A stretch of DNA of 64,000 nucleotides from JALZKA01 sp963725035. Lineage in GTDB: Bacteria; Actinomycetota; Thermoleophilia; Solirubrobacterales; 70-9. The notes under the pieces are model-generated. The model ran no database searches, was not told where the DNA came from, and worked only from the letters and a program-made list of their open reading frames with translations. Made by a program: the position numbers and the translations under genes. The stretch lies in NCBI GenBank assembly GCA_963725035.1, contig CAVRWX010000019.1, positions 124,001 through 188,000 on the forward strand, read 5' to 3'. Below, in pieces: positions 59,319 through 64,000 of this stretch (its first letter is position 1; each line of letters begins with the position of its first letter).

Positions 59319-60490
59319 GCGACCCTTCCCGCCCCTCAAAGCGCTTTGGCTTCTTCGCAGGGCTCGTCGTCGGAGCCGCGGCGTCGCTTGCCGCCATCGC
59401 GCTCTACTTCGAGCTGTCCGGGGACCGCATCTCCGAGCCCACGGTTCGCGACCAGGCTGAGGCGTTCATCGAGGAGAGCTACTTCCAGGAAGTGACGGAC
59501 GACGAGCTCGAGTCCGGCTCGATCCGCGGCATGATCGACGAGCTCCGCAAGGAGTACGACGACAGGTTCTCCCACTACTTCGACCCCAAGGAGTACAAGG
59601 AGTTCCAGAAGTCCCTGAGTGGTGACTTCAAGGGTGTCGGCCTCTCGATCAAGGAGGTCCCCGAGGGGCTCGAGGTGACGACGGTGTTTCCCGACTCGCC
59701 GGCCGAGGGAGCCGGGATCGCCGTCGGTGATGTGATCCTCGCCGCGGACGGCAAGAAGCTGAGCGGCATTCCCGCCGAGGTCGCGACGGCGAAGATCAAG
59801 GGCAAGGTCGGCACTGAGGTCGACCTGACGGTCAAGAAGGTGGACGGGGGCACGAAGGAGATCCCGGTCGAGCGCGCCAACATCACGTTCCCCGCGGCGC
59901 AGGGGCGCATCATGCACATCAACGGCCGCAAGGTCGGCTACATCGTCTACGCGACTTTCGACCAAGGGGCCCATGCGGAACTCCGCGCCGAGATCGAGCG
60001 CCTCAAGCGCGAGGGGGCCGAGGGGCTCATCATCGATCTGCGTGGGAACGGCGGGGGGCGCCTGGACGAGGCGATCGCTTCGGCCTCGCTCTTCGTCGAG
60101 GAAGGCGACATCGTCACGACCCGCGGGCGCGCAACCGGCGAAGAGGTCTATGACGCGGCGGGAGACGCCCTTGACCCCGTGCCGACGGTCGTCCTGATCG
60201 ACGGCGGGACCGCGTCCGCGTCCGAGATCCTGGCAGCGGCCATGTCCGACTACGGCCTGGCGACGCTTGTCGGCGAGACAACCTTTGGCAAGGGAACCGT
60301 GCAGGAGTCGGTCCCGCTCCCCGACGGCTCGGCGATCAACTTGACGGTCGCCGAGTACTTCACCTCCGAGGACGTGTCGATCGCGAACAAGGGCATCCCG
60401 CCCGACGTCGAGGCCAAGGCCGACCTCAAGACCGAGCGCGACGAGGCTCTCGAACAGGCGCTCGAAGTCCTCGGCCAGAAGCTGCCTTGA
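59315..60490 (+). CDS. ctpA: C-terminal processing peptidase (S41, CtpA-like)
   Basis: 391 aa from a TTG overlapping the ftsX stop. N-terminal membrane anchor (RFGFFAGLVVGAAASLAAIALYF). PDZ domain about 100-185 (GLEVTTVFPDSPAEGAGIAVGDVILAADGKKL). Catalytic domain with EGLIIDLRGNGGG, the Ser in DGGTASASEILAAAM and the Lys in GETTFGKGTVQES. Extracytoplasmic protease, often adjacent to ftsEX and likely processing envelope hydrolases. Its stop overlaps rnr as TTGA. Confidence 0.94.
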   Translation: MSDPSRPSKRFGFFAGLVVGAAASLAAIALYFELSGDRISEPTVRDQAEAFIEESYFQEVTDDELESGSIRGMIDELRKEYDDRFSHYFDPKEYKEFQKSLSGDFKGVGLSIKEVPEGLEVTTVFPDSPAEGAGIAVGDVILAADGKKLSGIPAEVATAKIKGKVGTEVDLTVKKVDGGTKEIPVERANITFPAAQGRIMHINGRKVGYIVYATFDQGAHAELRAEIERLKREGAEGLIIDLRGNGGGRLDEAIASASLFVEEGDIVTTRGRATGEEVYDAAGDALDPVPTVVLIDGGTASASEILAAAMSDYGLATLVGETTFGKGTVQESVPLPDGSAINLTVAEYFTSEDVSIANKGIPPDVEAKADLKTERDEALEQALEVLGQKLP

Positions 60491-62226
60491 GGAAGGAGCA
60501 GTCCGGGTCCTTCGTCGGCGTGGTGGTCAAGCGCGGGCGTTTTCACGTGGTGGAGCCCCTGTTCGAGCGTTCGGGGCGGCTTCCGCTCGAGCGCGGCAAG
60601 GTGCGCGCGGACCCGGGGCAGATGGTCCTCGCCGCTCCGAGCTCGCGCGGCGTCAAGGCCGTGCGGGCACTCGGCTCGCCGAAGCGCGCGCGCGACGTGG
60701 TCCAGGCGCTTCTGTGGGAGGGGCTCGAGCGCCGGGGCTTCGCCCGGCGGATCGAGGACGAGGCTCGCGAGGCGCCGGCGGGAGCGGAAGGAATCGATCC
60801 CACCCGCCGCGACCTGCGCGACCTGGCCACGTTCACGGTCGATCCCGCCACCGCCCGCGACTTCGACGACGCCGTCTCCGCGCAGCCCGACGGCGACGGC
60901 GTTCGACTTTGGATCCACATCGCGGACGTCTCGGCTCACATCAGGCCCGGCTCGGCGCTCGACTCGGAGGCGTACCGGCGCGCGACCAGCGTCTACGTGC
61001 CTGGAATGGTCGAGCCGATGCTTCCCGCCGCGCTCTCCAACGAGGCGTGCAGCCTGGTACCGGACCAGGACCGGCTTGCGGTGACCGCCGAGGTCCGGAT
61101 CGACGCTGCGGGAAAGCCGCGCTCGGCGAGCTTCTACCGCAGCCGCATCCGCTCCGGCGCCCGCCTGGACTACGACCAACTCGACCGAATCTTCGCCGGA
61201 CGCGAGCGGGCGCCCGAGCTGGTCGCAGAGCCGCTCGAGCTCGCGCGCAAGGCTGCGGCGGCACTGGCCGAAGGACGCCCGCGTGGCGCGCTGGAGGTGG
61301 AGTCATTCGAGCCCGAGTTCGAGTTCGACTCCGACGGCGCGGTCGTCGGTGCGCACAGCGTTCCGCAGACCGAGGCCCACCAGCTGATCGAGCACCTGAT
61401 GATCCTCGCGAACGAGCAGGTCGCCGATCTGCTTGAAAAGCGCAAGTCGCCGGCCCTTTACCGCGTCCACGAGCAGCCCGACCCGGCGCGCGTCGACCGG
61501 TTGCTGGACCAGCTCGAGGCAATCGAGGTGCCCGCGCCGGGATCGAAGAAGGGCATGAGCCCGACCGAGGCAGGCGACCTGGTCGGCGAGATCAGCCGCT
61601 GGGTCGCGCGCGAGGCGCGCCGCCGCGGCCAGGGCGCCCAGTCCCTGGGCTCCCTGGTTCTCCGCTCGCTCAAGCAGGCGTACTACACCGACATGAACCT
61701 CGGCCACGCGGGCTTGGGGAGCCCCGCTTACGCGCATTTCACCTCGCCAATCCGCCGCTACCCCGACCTGATCGCCCACCGCTCGCTCCTGGCGGTCGTG
61801 GGAGCGGGGGAGAGCGCGCCGGACCCATCGGACGTGCGCGACGCCGGGCCGTGGTGCTCGGAGCGCGAGCGCGAGGCTATGCAGATCGAGCGGCGCGCGG
61901 ACAGGGTGTGCGCGGCGTTCCTACTGGAGCGCGAGCTGTTCGAGCGCGGCCACTCGACGCAGTTCGAGGGGGAGGTCTCCGGCGTGATCAACGCGGGCGC
62001 GTTCGTCCGCTTCGGCGGCGAGCTGGGCGACGTCTATGAGGGCTTCGTCCCCGCCCGGACGCTCCGCGGCGAGCGGTTCGATCTGAACGAGACCGAGACG
62101 GCGCTCGTGGGCGGTCGGACCGGGCGGGAAGTGCGCTTCGGAGACCCGATGACGGTCACGGTCTCGGGAGTCGAGGCAGCGCGGGGCAGAACCGACTTGG
62201 AAGAGATCCCTGTTGCTTCAAGCTAG
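60487..62226 (+). CDS. rnr: RNase R/RNase II family 3'-5' exoribonuclease
   Basis: 579 aa from a TTG. RNB catalytic domain: TVDPATARDFDDAVS (metal Asp cluster), LWIHIADVSAHIRPGSALDSEAYRRATSVYVPGMVEPMLP, QAYYTDMNLGHAGLGSPAYAHFTSPIRRYPDLIAHR; C-terminal S1 domain FEGEVSGVINAGAFVRFGGELGDVYEGFVPA. The N-terminal cold-shock domains are short compared with E. coli RNase R (~810 aa). Works with SmpB/tmRNA in quality control; smpB follows after 4 nt. Confidence 0.94.
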   Translation: MRKEQSGSFVGVVVKRGRFHVVEPLFERSGRLPLERGKVRADPGQMVLAAPSSRGVKAVRALGSPKRARDVVQALLWEGLERRGFARRIEDEAREAPAGAEGIDPTRRDLRDLATFTVDPATARDFDDAVSAQPDGDGVRLWIHIADVSAHIRPGSALDSEAYRRATSVYVPGMVEPMLPAALSNEACSLVPDQDRLAVTAEVRIDAAGKPRSASFYRSRIRSGARLDYDQLDRIFAGRERAPELVAEPLELARKAAAALAEGRPRGALEVESFEPEFEFDSDGAVVGAHSVPQTEAHQLIEHLMILANEQVADLLEKRKSPALYRVHEQPDPARVDRLLDQLEAIEVPAPGSKKGMSPTEAGDLVGEISRWVAREARRRGQGAQSLGSLVLRSLKQAYYTDMNLGHAGLGSPAYAHFTSPIRRYPDLIAHRSLLAVVGAGESAPDPSDVRDAGPWCSEREREAMQIERRADRVCAAFLLERELFERGHSTQFEGEVSGVINAGAFVRFGGELGDVYEGFVPARTLRGERFDLNETETALVGGRTGREVRFGDPMTVTVSGVEAARGRTDLEEIPVASS

Positions 62227-62230
62227 GTAG

Positions 62231-62710
62231 ATGGCAAAGAAGGGAAAAAGAAAGCTCGCCTCGGGCGACGTCGCGACGAACCGCCGCGCTTCACACAAGT
62301 ACGAGTTCGTCGAGAAGTTCGAGGCCGGCCTTCAGCTCCAAGGCACCGAGGTGAAGTCGCTGCGGGGCGGGAAGGCGATGCTCGCCGACGCCTATGCCGT
62401 CGTCGACGACGGCGAGGTGTGGCTTCGCAACATGCACATCCCTCCGTATCCACCGGCCGCCCAGGAGAACCACGAGCCTGATCGCCCGCGCAAGCTCCTC
62501 CTCCATGCTCACGAGATCGAGCGGCTGGTCGGCGCAACGGCCCAGAAAGGCCTCACGCTCGTGCCCATTCGGGTTTATTTCAAGGGCCCGCGGGCGAAAG
62601 TAGAGATCGCCCTTGCCCGGGGCAAGGAGGGTCGCGACCGCCGCCGCGAGATCCGCGACCGTGAGGTGCGGCGCGAGGTCGAGCGCGAGATGCGCCATCG
62701 CATGCGGTGA
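62231..62710 (+). CDS. smpB: SsrA-binding protein SmpB
   Basis: 159 aa. ATNRRASHKYEFVEKFEAGLQLQGTEVKSLRGGKAMLADAYAVVDDGEVWLRNMHIPPYPPA and LLLHAHEIERLVGATAQKGLTLVPIRVYFKGPRAKVEIALARGKEGRDRRREIRDREVRREVEREM are textbook SmpB. Binds tmRNA for trans-translation. No tmRNA gene is visible in the 90 nt that follow. Confidence 0.97.
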   Translation: MAKKGKRKLASGDVATNRRASHKYEFVEKFEAGLQLQGTEVKSLRGGKAMLADAYAVVDDGEVWLRNMHIPPYPPAAQENHEPDRPRKLLLHAHEIERLVGATAQKGLTLVPIRVYFKGPRAKVEIALARGKEGRDRRREIRDREVRREVEREMRHRMR

Positions 62711-62800
62711 GGGCCTACTCGCTGAGTCCCTCCATCGAGGCTTACACCCCGCCCACGGCGAGCGAGGAATCCGCCCGGCTGGTGTGAAACGATAGGCGCG

Positions 62801-64000
62801 ATGCGCTCATTCAGGCTTCAGCGCTCCGGCAAGGGCGACGAGGACGACGAAAAGCAGGAGGATGCCGAGGCATCTTCCGGCGACCCCGCGGCGCCGGAGG
62901 GCGAACCGGTGGATCCGCCCGCCGGTCGTCCCGCGAGCATGGTGCAGCCCACGCCCCACGGCGATCGGCTCCCGCACCCGCCGCCATCACCCGGGCTGAT
63001 CGGCATCGAAGAGCCCGCGGGGCAGCGCGCCGCCGAGGTCGACGAATCCGCGCCTGACTCAGTGGCCCCGCCCAGCTCACCGCCGCCCCCGGCGCCAGCC
63101 GCATCGGCTGCGCCCGAGACGGCCGCGATGCCCGCACAACCCGAGACTCCCGAAGCGGCCGAGACACCGGATGCAGGCCAGCCAACTCCACCGGATGAGG
63201 CGCCGGCACCGCCGATGCCGCCCCCGCCCCAGGCACCGGCCACTCCGTCCGACCCGAAGCAGGCTAAGCGCGCAGCAAAGCTTGAAGAGAAGCGCCGCAA
63301 GCAGGAAGAGGTCAAGCAGGCAAAGGCCGAGAAGCTCGCTCAGAAGAAGGCCGCGGCAGAGGCGAAGAAGTCCCAGGGCTCATCCCGCGGGTTCTTCGGC
63401 ATCGGCGGAGGCAAGCAGTCGCGCGAGGAGAAGGCCCGCCTGGCCGAGGCCCAGAAGGCCGAGCGCGCGAGCGCTCGCGAGGAGCGAAAGCGTGTCGCGC
63501 TTGAGCGCCGCGAGGCGGCGAAGGCTGCCAAGGCCGCGAAGAAGTCGGGCGCTCCCGTGCCGCCGGCCATTCCGGCGCCACCGCCCGCGTCTCTTCCGGC
63601 TCCCGCGCCAGAGGAGCCCCAGCTGGACACGATCATCCACCAGCCTTCGAGGGAGGAACCCCCGGCCCCCATGGCGCAGCCGGACGCCCCGCCGGCGCCT
63701 GAGCCTCCAGCCCCCGATGTGCCTGCGGCCCCCGCCGTGGCAGGCGGGCTGATCGGCGGCGACTCGCTAGCCGAAGCGGCCGAGCGGGCAGCGCTGGAGA
63801 GGCTCGAGGAATCCGAGCAGTCCGAAGACGTCGATCCGATCGAGGCAGAGGCAGATCGCCTCGTAGCGCAGGCCGTTGCGGCTGAGAACGCGCCTGCCGA
63901 TGCCGAGGCGCCGGAGGCCGAAGAGGCACCGGACGTGGAGGCGGAGCCAGCACCAGAGCCCGAACCCGAGCCAGATCCCGCACCGCCAATTGTCGCGTAC
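62801..64000 (+). CDS. long Pro/Ala/Glu/Lys-rich protein, N-terminal part (runs off right edge)
   Basis: From an ATG at 62801 the frame stays open for all 400 codons to the window end. Layout: MRSFRLQRSGKGDEDDEKQ, a Pro/Ala/Glu-rich disordered part with HGDRLPHPPPSPGLIG, a Lys/Arg/Ala/Glu coiled coil (about 145-245: AKRAAKLEEKRRKQEEVKQAK, EEKARLAEAQKAERASAREE) interrupted by SSRGFFGIGGGKQSR, then another Pro-rich part. It repeats GLIG near residues 66 and 315. No signal peptide or membrane segment so far. Function unknown; the conserved region is probably beyond the edge. Confidence 0.72.
   Translation, partial: MRSFRLQRSGKGDEDDEKQEDAEASSGDPAAPEGEPVDPPAGRPASMVQPTPHGDRLPHPPPSPGLIGIEEPAGQRAAEVDESAPDSVAPPSSPPPPAPAASAAPETAAMPAQPETPEAAETPDAGQPTPPDEAPAPPMPPPPQAPATPSDPKQAKRAAKLEEKRRKQEEVKQAKAEKLAQKKAAAEAKKSQGSSRGFFGIGGGKQSREEKARLAEAQKAERASAREERKRVALERREAAKAAKAAKKSGAPVPPAIPAPPPASLPAPAPEEPQLDTIIHQPSREEPPAPMAQPDAPPAPEPPAPDVPAAPAVAGGLIGGDSLAEAAERAALERLEESEQSEDVDPIEAEADRLVAQAVAAENAPADAEAPEAEEAPDVEAEPAPEPEPEPDPAPPIVAY

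Noticed and set aside
62711..62800. tmRNA (ssrA) gene after smpB
   Set aside because: Only 90 nt before the next start and no tRNA-Ala-like acceptor/T-arm ends could be found.

Overview
This is a compact, gene-dense chromosomal window of very high G+C. It looks like an actinobacterium, most plausibly of the class Thermoleophilia (Solirubrobacterales-like). The reasons are the codon usage, many GTG/TTG starts and 4-bp NTGA gene overlaps, an F420-type luciferase-like oxidoreductase, short HPF, and the ftsE-ftsX-ctpA-rnr-smpB block. The taxonomic call is inference. No integrase, transposase, phage gene or CRISPR array was seen.

Layout. 0.1-4.2 kb: lipid-modification operon (FAD oxidoreductase with a frameshift, DUF1365, cyclopropane synthase, alpha/beta hydrolase). 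4.3-7.5 kb: GAF-GGDEF-EAL c-di-GMP protein and an FAH-family hydrolase. 7.6-10.3 kb: tRNA-Asp, a structured repeat and three tandem secreted trypsin-fold proteases. 10.3-13 kb: NTF2-like protein, ferritin, enolase-superfamily protein. 13-19.8 kb: a tightly overlapped minus-strand operon (PLP decarboxylase, guanidino hydrolase, M20 amidohydrolase, cupin, flavodoxin-like, APC permease, Usp) that reads like a guanidino/polyamine route. 20-28.7 kb: CNNM transporter, divergent beta-oxidation pair around a TetR-type operator, lipoprotein, F420 oxidoreductase, MBL hydrolase, methyltransferase, cell-wall-binding-repeat protein. 28.7-31.5 kb: M23 hydrolase and surface protein. 31.5-36.8 kb: lysA-hom-(GNAT)-thrC, ComF-like protein, hpf. 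36.8-43 kb: nfo, secA, a VOC pseudogene, and prfB with the classical +1 programmed frameshift. 43-57 kb: acyltransferase, FIST, nadC, Fpg/Nei, nadA, a MauE/MauA-like/DsbD-like thiol-maturation trio, split transketolase. 57.3-62.7 kb: ftsE-ftsX-ctpA-rnr-smpB. 62.8 kb to the right edge: a long open disordered ORF.

Non-coding structure is the most interesting part. (1) Four copies of a start-proximal leader hairpin (TGCTTTCGC - stem - GCTCA) with compensatory base changes precede DUF1365/cfa, a methyltransferase, hpf and fpg. (2) Two ~120-nt nested hairpins with conserved unpaired blocks but different stems lie after tRNA-Asp and after secA. (3) Two palindromes centred on CCCTATAGGG sit exactly after prfB and before ftsE, bracketing 14 kb that separates genes which are commonly adjacent.

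At least five genes carry single-base frameshifts. Because several are +1 insertions in short homopolymers in otherwise perfect genes, sequence error is as likely as true gene decay for all but the VOC gene.
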